Assembly: GCA_013290035.1 (NCBI GenBank)
Contig: JABCYT010000181.1
Coordinates: 1-6,888, forward strand
DNA length: 6,888 nt
Reading direction: 5' to 3'
Source of the DNA: Alphaproteobacteria bacterium
GTDB taxonomy: Bacteria > Pseudomonadota > Alphaproteobacteria > Reyranellales > Reyranellaceae
The notes beneath the pieces are model-generated. The model ran no database searches. It saw nothing but the letters and a program-made list of their open reading frames with translations, and was not told the origin of the DNA. The translations under genes and the position numbers were made by a program. Shown here one piece after another: positions 1 to 5,455 of the stretch. Each line of letters starts with the position of its first letter. The first letter of the stretch is position 1.

Positions 1-1
1 C

Positions 2-766
2 GCGCGGGTCGTGCTGATGACACCGTCCTACATGCTGGCGATCGCCGACGAGTTCGAGCGCCAGGGCGTCGATCCGCGCGACACCGCCATGCGGCTCGGC
101 CTGTTCGGCGCCGAGCCCTGGACCGAGGGCATGCGCGCGGAGATCGAGCGCCGGCTCGGCATCGATGCCATTGACCTCTATGGCCTGAGCGAAGTGATGG
201 GGCCGGGCGTGGCCTGCGAATTCGCCGAGACCAAGGACGGTCCGACGATCTGGGAGGATCACTTCTATCCCGAGATCGTCGATCCGGAATCAGGACGGCC
301 GGTGGCCGAGGGCGAGCCGGGCGAGCTGGTGCTGACCTCGATCACCAAGGAGGCGATGCCGGTCATCCGTTACCGCACGCGCGACCTGACTCGCCTGATG
401 CCGGGATCGCTGACGGCGCTGCGGCGCATGGCCAAGATCACCGGACGCAGCGACGACATGCTGATCGTGCGCGGCGTCAATCTGTTTCCGAGCCAGGTCG
501 AGGAGCAGATCCTGCGCGACCAGGCGCTGAGTGGGCACTACGTGCTCGAGCTCACGCGGACCGGCGCCCTCGACGATCTCCTGGTGCGTGTGGAAGCGCG
601 GATGGCGTTGGATGGGGAAGGCGCCAACCGCTCGGCGGCAGCGCTGGCACAACGGCTGAAAGGGATGTGCGGGCTGTCGGCCGAGGTCGAGATTGCCGCA
701 CCTGGCGCCGTCGAGCGCTCGATGGGCAAGGCGCGCCGGGTGATCGACAAGCGTCCGAAGAACTAG
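2..766 (+). CDS. paaK: Phenylacetate-CoA ligase, C-terminal part (5' truncated by window)
   Basis: This cytoplasmic ATP-dependent ligase makes phenylacetyl-CoA from phenylacetate and CoA via an acyl-adenylate, the entry step of aerobic phenylacetate degradation. About 254 codons are visible. The frame is open to the window edge, and roughly the first 180 residues of a ~435-residue protein, including the P-loop-like AMP motif, lie outside. Visible family motifs in order are YGLSEVMGPGVACE (core adenylate motif), TKDGPTIWEDHFYPEI, GELVLTS, PVIRYRTRDLTRL, ITGRSDDMLIVRGVNLFPSQVEE (the hinge and the start of the C-terminal subdomain), and a terminal SMGKARRVID whose lysine (bases 728-730) is the catalytic lysine position. 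These match PaaK closely rather than the general acyl-CoA ligase family. The TAG stop lies 7 bases before the end of an oppositely oriented small gene. No other paa genes are in view, so the pathway link rests on sequence alone. Confidence 0.92.
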   Translation, partial: ARVVLMTPSYMLAIADEFERQGVDPRDTAMRLGLFGAEPWTEGMRAEIERRLGIDAIDLYGLSEVMGPGVACEFAETKDGPTIWEDHFYPEIVDPESGRPVAEGEPGELVLTSITKEAMPVIRYRTRDLTRLMPGSLTALRRMAKITGRSDDMLIVRGVNLFPSQVEEQILRDQALSGHYVLELTRTGALDDLLVRVEARMALDGEGANRSAAALAQRLKGMCGLSAEVEIAAPGAVERSMGKARRVIDKRPKN

Positions 767-773
767 CGCGCGC

Positions 774-1034
774 TCAGCTCCAGGGCGCGCCGGCCGCCAA
801 TCTTATTTTTGCCTTGATCAGGCCGGGGTCGTCCTGGATCTGGCTGACCTCGGTCGAGAATTCAGGCGAGGACGCGCCGTTGTGGGTCGACGCCTTGGCA
901 CGGCTAACGGTTGTGCTGACGATCGCCGCAAACGTCAAAATTATGGCAGCGATGACCAGGAAATCGATCCAGGTCAGCGCCATCCTGCTGCGGCGGCGGG
1001 CGATGGCGCGGGGCTTGTTGGTCATGCTGTCCAT
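774..1034 (-). CDS. Small single-pass membrane protein, Flp-prepilin-like N-terminus
   Basis: The encoded protein has 86 residues and I do not recognise it as a named family. A basic start (R13, R14, R15, R17) is followed by one hydrophobic helix at about residues 22-39 and a polar tail of about 45 residues. Aligned by eye with the Flp/type IVb prepilin signal (G, then ATAIEYGLIAALI), the segment A19-LTWIDFLVIAAII matches position by position with conservative changes: Gly-1 to Ala, Glu+5 to Asp24, Tyr+6 to Phe25. If cleaved after A19, the mature protein would have 67 residues, the size of a Flp pilin. The ATG at 1034 is preferred because GAGAGG lies 5 bases upstream; a second ATG (1025) is 14 bases from it. 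The gene is divergent from tadE and convergent with paaK. Alternatively it is an unrelated membrane peptide. That it is a gene is fairly likely; the pilin role is an inference. Confidence 0.7.
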   Translation of the reverse strand: MDSMTNKPRAIARRRSRMALTWIDFLVIAAIILTFAAIVSTTVSRAKASTHNGASSPEFSTEVSQIQDDPGLIKAKIRLAAGAPWS

Positions 1035-1039
1035 GATCG

Positions 1040-1045
1040 CCTCTC
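1040..1045 (-). promoter_or_regulatory. Ribosome binding site of the Flp-like gene
   Basis: On the minus strand GAGAGG sits 5 bases before the ATG at 1034. It favours this start over the in-frame ATG nine bases later and supports the small ORF being translated. Confidence 0.6.
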
Positions 1046-1147
1046 AAAATGTGCTTCAAACGAATTACGAGGGAACCTTCGCGCCCATCCCCGATCTTTC
1101 GGCCCGCACACGGTCGCCAGTTGAGGCGAAACTAAGGAATATTCGTG

Positions 1148-1216
1148 ATGGCCGAAGAAAAGGCTTCGGCGTCGCTGCCGACGAACGCGCGGAGCGTCGG
1201 CGAAAGTTTCAACTGA
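1148..1216 (+). CDS. Possible small ORF / leader peptide (22 codons) upstream of tadE
   Basis: An ATG at 1148 opens a 22-codon frame ending in TGA at 1214-1216. AAGGA (1134-1138) lies 9 bases before the ATG, one of the best ribosome binding sites in the window. The peptide begins MAEEKASASLP and ends VGESFN; it is hydrophilic, has no signal peptide or membrane segment, and resembles nothing I know. Codons are typical of the neighbouring genes (GCC, GCG, TCG, CTG, CCG, GTC, GGC). Both hairpins of the leader lie inside it. Its TGA overlaps an ATG (TGATG) that opens a 50-codon frame running into the start of tadE; that second frame has rare-looking codons and is probably not a gene. The ORF could be a regulatory leader, a microprotein or chance. 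Confidence 0.3.
   Translation: MAEEKASASLPTNARSVGESFN
1151..1201 (+). repeat. Two adjacent related hairpins in the tadE leader
   Basis: The first is GCCGAAG (1151-1157) with CTTCGGC (1164-1170), a perfect 7-base-pair stem with a 6-base loop. The second is GCCGACG (1177-1183) with CGTCGGC (1195-1201), a perfect 7-base-pair stem with an 11-base loop. The corresponding arms differ at one base, so the outer arms could also pair with each other with one mismatch. No T-tract follows, so they do not look like terminators. They could be operator half-sites or RNA leader structure, or chance in GC-rich DNA. Confidence 0.45.
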
Positions 1217-1327
1217 TGTGGAGATTCACGGCTGTAACGACTGAAACAATTCAGCGACTCAAAAATCTCGAGGATCGGCTCCAAGGTGCCTGCGTCAGGA
1301 ATTTCCTCGACCAGCAGAGTTCAGTCC

Positions 1328-1332
1328 GGAGA
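1328..1332 (+). promoter_or_regulatory. Ribosome binding site of tadE
   Basis: GGAGA lies 8 bases before the ATG at 1341. It fixes the start of tadE so that the prepilin-type signal follows 14 residues in, the usual short leader length. Confidence 0.6.
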
Positions 1333-1340
1333 TTTCTAAA

Positions 1341-1784
1341 ATGCGTTCTCTGTTCTGCTGCCTGTTGAAGAACGACGAGGGCGTCTCGGCCATCGAGTTC
1401 GCAATCATTTCTCCCGTCCTGCTCATGATTGTGACGGGCATTTTCCAATTCGGCGTCGCCATGAACCAATACATGAGTCTCACCAACGCGGTCGCCCAAG
1501 GCGCACTGACGCTCGCATTGAGTCGCGGCACCACGACACCCTATTCCTCGACGACGGCGGCGATCGCTGCTGCCGCGCCGGGTTTGGCTTCGGCGCACAC
1601 GACCATAACCGTGAGGATCAACGGCACGGCTTGCACCAGCGATGCCACCTGCCTGGCGTCGATGGTCGCCGGCCAATCGGCGGTCGTGAGGGCGACCTAT
1701 CCCTGCAATCTGACGGTCATGGGCGTCAACTACGCGCCGAGCGGCTGCAACCTGAGCGCCCAGACGGCGCAGATGATTCAATAA
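1341..1784 (+). CDS. tadE: TadE-like minor pseudopilin
   Basis: TadE-type proteins are minor pseudopilins of Tad (Flp) pilus systems, processed by the TadV prepilin peptidase and held in the inner membrane/periplasm. The 147-residue protein starts with a short basic/polar leader followed by EG14-VSAIEFAIISPVLLMIV: Gly at -1, Glu19 at +5 and Phe20 at +6 form a complete type IVb processing signal, and the hydrophobic helix spans about residues 15-40. The rest is a small, Thr/Ala-rich periplasmic domain with four cysteines (98, 104, 122, 136) that could form two disulfides. Length is normal for the family. tadG follows after 13 bases, so the two are surely co-transcribed. No other core tad gene is in the window, so the pair either works with a tad locus elsewhere or has an independent envelope role. 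Confidence 0.85.
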   Translation: MRSLFCCLLKNDEGVSAIEFAIISPVLLMIVTGIFQFGVAMNQYMSLTNAVAQGALTLALSRGTTTPYSSTTAAIAAAAPGLASAHTTITVRINGTACTSDATCLASMVAGQSAVVRATYPCNLTVMGVNYAPSGCNLSAQTAQMIQ

Positions 1785-1790
1785 GGGGAA
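1783..1790 (+). promoter_or_regulatory. Ribosome binding site of tadG
   Basis: AAGGGGAA overlaps the tadE stop codon and lies 7 bases before the tadG ATG, so termination on tadE can feed initiation on tadG. Confidence 0.65.
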
Positions 1791-1797
1791 CCAGACG

Positions 1798-3105
1798 ATG
1801 AAACATTCGATCTCCGCCGTCTCTCGGAACATTCGCGGTATTTTTCACGACCGGGCAGGTGCTACCGCCATCATGTTCGGCCTCATGGCCATGGGGTTGG
1901 TGGGCACGGCCGGGTTGACGATCGATGCCGGCCGCATCTACGCCGCGAAGAAATCGTTCGATGCCGATACCACCGCGGCGGCGCTGGTGGGAGCCAACGC
2001 GCTTCAACAGACCAATGCGACCCAGGGCACTGTCCAGACCGCCGTCACCAACTGGACGACGGCAAACCCGTCGACGAAAGTCACGGTCACCAACACCAGC
2101 GTGTCCGTTTCGTGCGACACCGCCACGGCAAATCTGCCGACTTGCAACGGGACGACCGCGAACGTCGCCCAAGTGACGCGGACGGCGACGGTCTCGACCA
2201 ATTTTCTCAAGGCTTTCGGATTCTCGTCGATCACCTTGACGTCGACGTCGAGCGCCGCCAAGGCGGGCGGCACGGCGGTGCCGTTAAACGTGATGTTCGT
2301 GCTCGACGCCACGGGGTCGATGAACAGCGCGGACCCCGGCTGCACGGTGCCGGGCATCAGTCATCCGACGCGATTCCAGTGCGCCGAATACTCGATCCAG
2401 AGCGTTCTGAAAACCATGCCAACCTCGCTGGACAAGGTCGGCCTGATGATCTTCCCGGGCATGGCCACGCAGTACAGCCCGACCTCGCATCCATGCGCTA
2501 CCCAGCCGAACTCGACTCCGTACCTCTCCGCCAACATCAAGTACCAGATCGGCACCACGCTCGACTCGACGTACAACAACGGTTCCGGCGCCCTGAGCAA
2601 TACATCGCCGCTCGTGCAGGCGGTCGGCAACGGCGCGGCGACCCCGCCTGTGACGGGATGCGTCACGGCCAAGGGCGGCGAGGGGAGCTACGGCGCGGAG
2701 GTGCTCGCCAAGGCGCAGGCGGCGCTGCCGGTCGTCGCCGGAACGCAGAACGTGATCATCTTCCTGAGCGATGGCGATTATAACGCCACAGCTTCAGCAT
2801 TGAGCAACCAGACCAGCAAGACGACGAAGCAGTGCGACCAGGCGATTGCCGCGGCGCAGGCCGCGACGACGGCAGGGACCACGGTTTACGCCGTGGCCTA
2901 CGGCGCGCCAACGAGCGGCTGCTCCTCGGGCGACACGCACAACCCGTGCACCACAATGCAGGCGATCGCGTCGGACAAGACCAGATTCTACTCGACCGAC
3001 TCGAGCTGCCAGATCGCGGGCTCGGCAAACGCCATTGCCTCGTTGCCGTCGGCCTTCCAGGCGATCACGACGACGCTCACCAAGCCGCGGCTGGTTGTAA
3101 GATAA
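1798..3105 (+). CDS. tadG: TadG-like protein with von Willebrand factor A domain
   Basis: TadG-family proteins are inner-membrane-anchored, mainly periplasmic components of Tad pilus loci, thought to help assembly or anchoring. In this 435-residue protein the N-terminus (DRAG21-ATAIMFGLMAMGLVG, helix about 24-40, then TIDAGRIYAAKKSFDADTTAAAL) is the classic Tad/TadG module; it resembles a prepilin signal but has Met26 where pilins have Glu+5. A Thr-rich linker region follows to about 160. The von Willebrand A domain starts at VMFVLDATGSM (165-175), giving a metal-site D170-x-T172-x-S174, and includes IFLSDGD (321-327) as the second acidic loop; Ser297 in GEGSYG may stand for the middle Thr. 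Ten cysteines (106, 116, 182, 195, 233, 288, 346, 375, 384, 404) suggest several disulfides. The stop lies one base from the pyruvate kinase stop on the other strand. Confidence 0.85.
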   Translation: MKHSISAVSRNIRGIFHDRAGATAIMFGLMAMGLVGTAGLTIDAGRIYAAKKSFDADTTAAALVGANALQQTNATQGTVQTAVTNWTTANPSTKVTVTNTSVSVSCDTATANLPTCNGTTANVAQVTRTATVSTNFLKAFGFSSITLTSTSSAAKAGGTAVPLNVMFVLDATGSMNSADPGCTVPGISHPTRFQCAEYSIQSVLKTMPTSLDKVGLMIFPGMATQYSPTSHPCATQPNSTPYLSANIKYQIGTTLDSTYNNGSGALSNTSPLVQAVGNGAATPPVTGCVTAKGGEGSYGAEVLAKAQAALPVVAGTQNVIIFLSDGDYNATASALSNQTSKTTKQCDQAIAAAQAATTAGTTVYAVAYGAPTSGCSSGDTHNPCTTMQAIASDKTRFYSTDSSCQIAGSANAIASLPSAFQAITTTLTKPRLVVR

Positions 3106-3106
3106 A

Positions 3107-4528
3107 TCAACGCTCCGGGACGTAGGCTATCCGCAGAATGTTCGTGGCGCCCGGCGTGCCGAAGGGCACGCCGGCGGTGATCACCAGGCGTTCGCCGGCG
3201 TGGGCGAGCTCGGCCTTGCGGGCCACCCGGACGGCGCGCTGCACCATGTCGGCGAAGTTGTGCGCGTCCTCGGTCTGCACCGGATGGACGCCCCAGGTGA
3301 GCGTCATGCGCCGCGCGGTGTTGAGGTTGGGCGTGAGGCAAAGGATGCGCACGTCGGGCCGCTCGCGCGCCGCGCGCAGGGTGGTCGAGCCGGTGTTGGT
3401 GTAGGTGACGATGGCCGCCGCCGAGAGCGTATGCGCGCACTGCCGCGCGGCGGCGCTGATGGCGTCGGCAGTGGTCGCCTCGGGCTCGCGGCGGCTCGCA
3501 TCCATCAGGCGGCGATAGAGCGGATCGCCCTCCACGCTCTTGATGATGCGGTCCATGATGGTGACCGCCTCGACCGGGTACTGGCCCGACGCCGATTCGG
3601 CCGAGAGCATGACGGCGTCGGCGCCGTCATAGACCGCGGTCGCCACGTCGGACGCCTCGGCCCGCGTCGGCGTCGGCGCATGGACCATCGAATCGAGCAT
3701 CTGCGTCGCCACGATGGCCGGCCGGCCGGCGACGCGGCAGGCGGCGAGAATGCGCTTCTGCAGCGGCGGCACCGCCTCGGGCGGCATCTCCACGCCAAGG
3801 TCGCCGCGCGCCACCATGATGCCGTCGCTCTGCTCGATGATCTCGTCGAGATGGTCGATGGCCTGCGGTTTCTCGAGCTTGGCCATGACGGCGGCGCGGC
3901 CCGCTATGAGCTTCTTGAGCTCGGCGATGTCGTGGGCGTGCTGCACGAAGCTGAGCGCCACCCAGTCGACGCCCAGCGACAGGCCGTAGTCGAGATCCTT
4001 GCGGTCCTTCGGCGTCATCGGCGACAGCGGCAGGATCAGGTTGGGCACGTTCACGCCCTTGCGATCGCTGATCGTGCCGGCGACCTCGACGACGACGTCG
4101 ATCGTCCTGGCGTCGTGCGCCACGATGCGCAGCCGCACCTTGCCGTCGTCGATCAGCAGGAGGCCGCCGGGCTCGGCCGCCTTGAAGATCTCGGGATGGG
4201 GCAGGGGCACGCGCTTGGCCGTGCCGGGCGCGGGATCGAGGTCGAAGCGCAGCTTCTGGCCGGCCTTCAACTCCATCGGCCCCTTGGCGAAGGCGCCGAG
4301 GCGGAGCTTGGGACCCTGCAGGTCCATCAGGATCGCGACGGGATGCTTGTAGTGCTTCTCGAGCGCGCGCAGCTGCTCGACTCTCTGGCGGTGATCGTCA
4401 TGCACGCCGTGGCTGAAGTTGAGGCGAAAGACGTCGGCGCCGGCCTCGAACAGTGCGCGCAGGCGCTCGGTGCTGGCGGACGCGGGCCCCAGGGTGGCGA
4501 CGATCTTGGTAAAACGCTGGCGACGCAT
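3107..4528 (-). CDS. pyk: Pyruvate kinase, K+-independent-type signature
   Basis: Pyruvate kinase converts phosphoenolpyruvate and ADP to pyruvate and ATP in the cytoplasm. The 473-residue length is standard. Visible motifs are TKIVATLGPAS (7-17), RLNFSHG (35-41; Arg35, Asn37, Ser39), MDLQGPKLRLG (68-78), the catalytic VMAKLEKPQAI (Lys217, Glu219), GIMVARGDLGVE with Asp243, ATQMLDSM (274-281), and the C-terminal allosteric-type domain from about 350. The 69-77 segment has Leu70, Gln71, Lys74 and Leu77 where K+-dependent enzymes have Thr, Lys, Glu and Thr. The ATG lies 9 bases after the ltnD stop with only a distant AAGAAG, so translation probably depends on coupling. It is the last gene of the acid-sugar operon; a comparable link is TtuE of tartrate loci. 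The gene is complete and intact. Confidence 0.95.
   Translation of the reverse strand: MRRQRFTKIVATLGPASASTERLRALFEAGADVFRLNFSHGVHDDHRQRVEQLRALEKHYKHPVAILMDLQGPKLRLGAFAKGPMELKAGQKLRFDLDPAPGTAKRVPLPHPEIFKAAEPGGLLLIDDGKVRLRIVAHDARTIDVVVEVAGTISDRKGVNVPNLILPLSPMTPKDRKDLDYGLSLGVDWVALSFVQHAHDIAELKKLIAGRAAVMAKLEKPQAIDHLDEIIEQSDGIMVARGDLGVEMPPEAVPPLQKRILAACRVAGRPAIVATQMLDSMVHAPTPTRAEASDVATAVYDGADAVMLSAESASGQYPVEAVTIMDRIIKSVEGDPLYRRLMDASRREPEATTADAISAAARQCAHTLSAAAIVTYTNTGSTTLRAARERPDVRILCLTPNLNTARRMTLTWGVHPVQTEDAHNFADMVQRAVRVARKAELAHAGERLVITAGVPFGTPGATNILRIAYVPER
3151..3174. repeat. Strong GC hairpin in the 3' end of pyk, downstream of tadG
   Basis: CCGGCGTGCC (3151-3160) and GGCACGCCGG (3165-3174) form a perfect 10-base-pair stem with a GAAG loop. 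It begins 46 bases past the tadG stop and encodes the conserved GVPFGTPG segment of pyruvate kinase. No T-tract follows on either strand. It may help end or protect tadG transcripts, or it may be a by-product of codon choice. Confidence 0.5.
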
Positions 4529-4537
4529 CGGCGCAGT

Positions 4538-5452
4538 CTACTTCTTGGGCGACGACACTTTGAAGTCGCCCGCCTGCTCGTAGACCTTCACGACGGCTGC
4601 GTCATCCAGCCGCCCCCAGCCGGCGCCGGCGGCGGCGAGAAAGAGCTGATGGGCGGCAGCGGCCATCGGCAACGGCAGGCGGTGTTCGTGGCCGGTGTCG
4701 AGCACCAGGCCGAGATCCTTGACGAAGATTTCGACCGCCGACAGCGGCGAATAGTCGTCGTCCAGCATGTGCGGCACGCGATTGCCGAACATCCAGGAAT
4801 TGCCGGCGCTGGCCGAGATCACCTCGTAGACGGCGCGCGTGTCGGCGCCCGCCTTGGCGGCGAGCGCCATCGCTTCGGCTGCGGTCGCGATGTGCACGCC
4901 GGCCAGCAGCTGGTTCACCGTCTTCACGAGAGAGCCGACGCCGGGCGCATCGCCCAGGCGAAACACCTTGGCCGAGGTCGCGGCCAGGATCGATTCGGCC
5001 GAGGCGAAGGCCTTGGCGGGACCCGAGGCCATGAAGGTGAGCTCACCCGATTCGGCGCGGGCGCGGCCGCCCGACATCGGCGCGTCGAGCAGCTCATGAC
5101 CTGACTTTGCGAGCCGCTCGCCGAGCGACTTGGCGAACGCCGGCGGCACGGTGGCGCACTGCATGACGAGACCGCCCTTGCGCAGCTTGGCCACCGCGCC
5201 GCCTTCGCCATAGAGCACCGTCTCGACCTGCTGGGCATTCACAACGGCTGTGATGACGACGTCTGCCGCCGCCGCCGCCGCGGCAGGCGTTGCCGCGATC
5301 GTGCCGCCGGCGGCGGTGAAAGCATCGCGCGCCGGCGCGCTGGGATCGACGCCGGTCACCTTGTGGCCGTGCTTCAAGAGGTTCTTCGCCATGCCGAGGC
5401 CCATCGAGCCCAGCCCGACGAAAGCGATGAGGGGCGTGTTCTTGTCCGCCAC
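4538..5452 (-). CDS. ltnD: L-threonate dehydrogenase-like NAD-dependent beta-hydroxyacid dehydrogenase
   Basis: LtnD oxidises L-threonate to 2-oxo-tetronate with NAD+, the first step of the L-threonate pathway. The 304-residue protein has the Rossmann motif FVGLGSMGLGMAKNLL (11-26), with Asp36 at the end of strand 2, which favours NAD over NADP. It also has the substrate motif DAPMSGG (123-129), the catalytic Lys177 and Asn180 in GSLVKTVNQLLAGVHIATAA, and SWMFGNR (219-225) and FVKDLGLV (243-250). The last two blocks, as I remember the family, fit LtnD (E. coli YgbJ) better than tartronate semialdehyde reductase GlxR/GarR, which is the main alternative. It starts with GTG at 5452: the isomerase stop lies in the same frame just two codons upstream and no later start keeps the nucleotide fold. 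AAGG near the end of the isomerase gene probably serves as its ribosome binding site. A seven-alanine run (57-63) comes from a GCC repeat. Confidence 0.82.
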   Translation of the reverse strand: MADKNTPLIAFVGLGSMGLGMAKNLLKHGHKVTGVDPSAPARDAFTAAGGTIAATPAAAAAAADVVITAVVNAQQVETVLYGEGGAVAKLRKGGLVMQCATVPPAFAKSLGERLAKSGHELLDAPMSGGRARAESGELTFMASGPAKAFASAESILAATSAKVFRLGDAPGVGSLVKTVNQLLAGVHIATAAEAMALAAKAGADTRAVYEVISASAGNSWMFGNRVPHMLDDDYSPLSAVEIFVKDLGLVLDTGHEHRLPLPMAAAAHQLFLAAAGAGWGRLDDAAVVKVYEQAGDFKVSSPKK

Positions 5453-5455
5453 GGG

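Larger units (their letters stand above)
1035..1340. other. Divergent intergenic region between Flp-like gene and tadE
   Basis: These 306 bases must hold promoters for both flanking transcripts. They are less GC-rich than the surrounding genes in places (for example 1205-1275). I found no convincing sigma-70 pair; TTGAGG at 1121-1126 is a possible -35 on the plus strand, but no good -10 follows at 16-18 bases. GGAAC at 1072-1076 has no CGTT partner at the spacing of an EcfG-type promoter. The region does hold two adjacent related hairpins (1151-1201), a short imperfect palindrome CTGAA-ACAA-TTCAG (1241-1254), and a possible 22-codon ORF (1148-1216). Confidence 0.6.

Noticed and set aside
766..810. 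Possible rho-independent terminator after paaK (GC-rich inverted segments followed by TCTTATTTTT)
   Set aside because: The palindromes AGCGCGCGCT and GGCGCGCC are common in GC-rich DNA, the best stem is 4-6 base pairs and not adjacent to the T-tract, and the stretch lies within the small gene's coding region.
667..1368. 233-codon plus-strand ORF across the paaK end, the small gene and the spacer
   Set aside because: It overlaps paaK, the antisense small gene and tadE, changes composition along its length and has no recognisable domain. Its last 50 codons, from the ATG at 1216, are noted only as a coupling possibility.
1251..1832. 193-codon minus-strand ORF opposite tadE
   Set aside because: Arg-rich, no motif, antisense to a recognised TadE-like gene.
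3200..5104. Long 634-codon plus-strand ORF opposite pyk and ltnD
   Set aside because: Its product is His/Arg/Gly-rich with no domain, and it mirrors two clearly conserved minus-strand genes; this is a GC-rich antisense shadow.
5265..5282. GCC trinucleotide run in ltnD
   Set aside because: It encodes a short alanine run in a tolerant helix; a three-base unit cannot cause frameshift switching, so it is ordinary low complexity.
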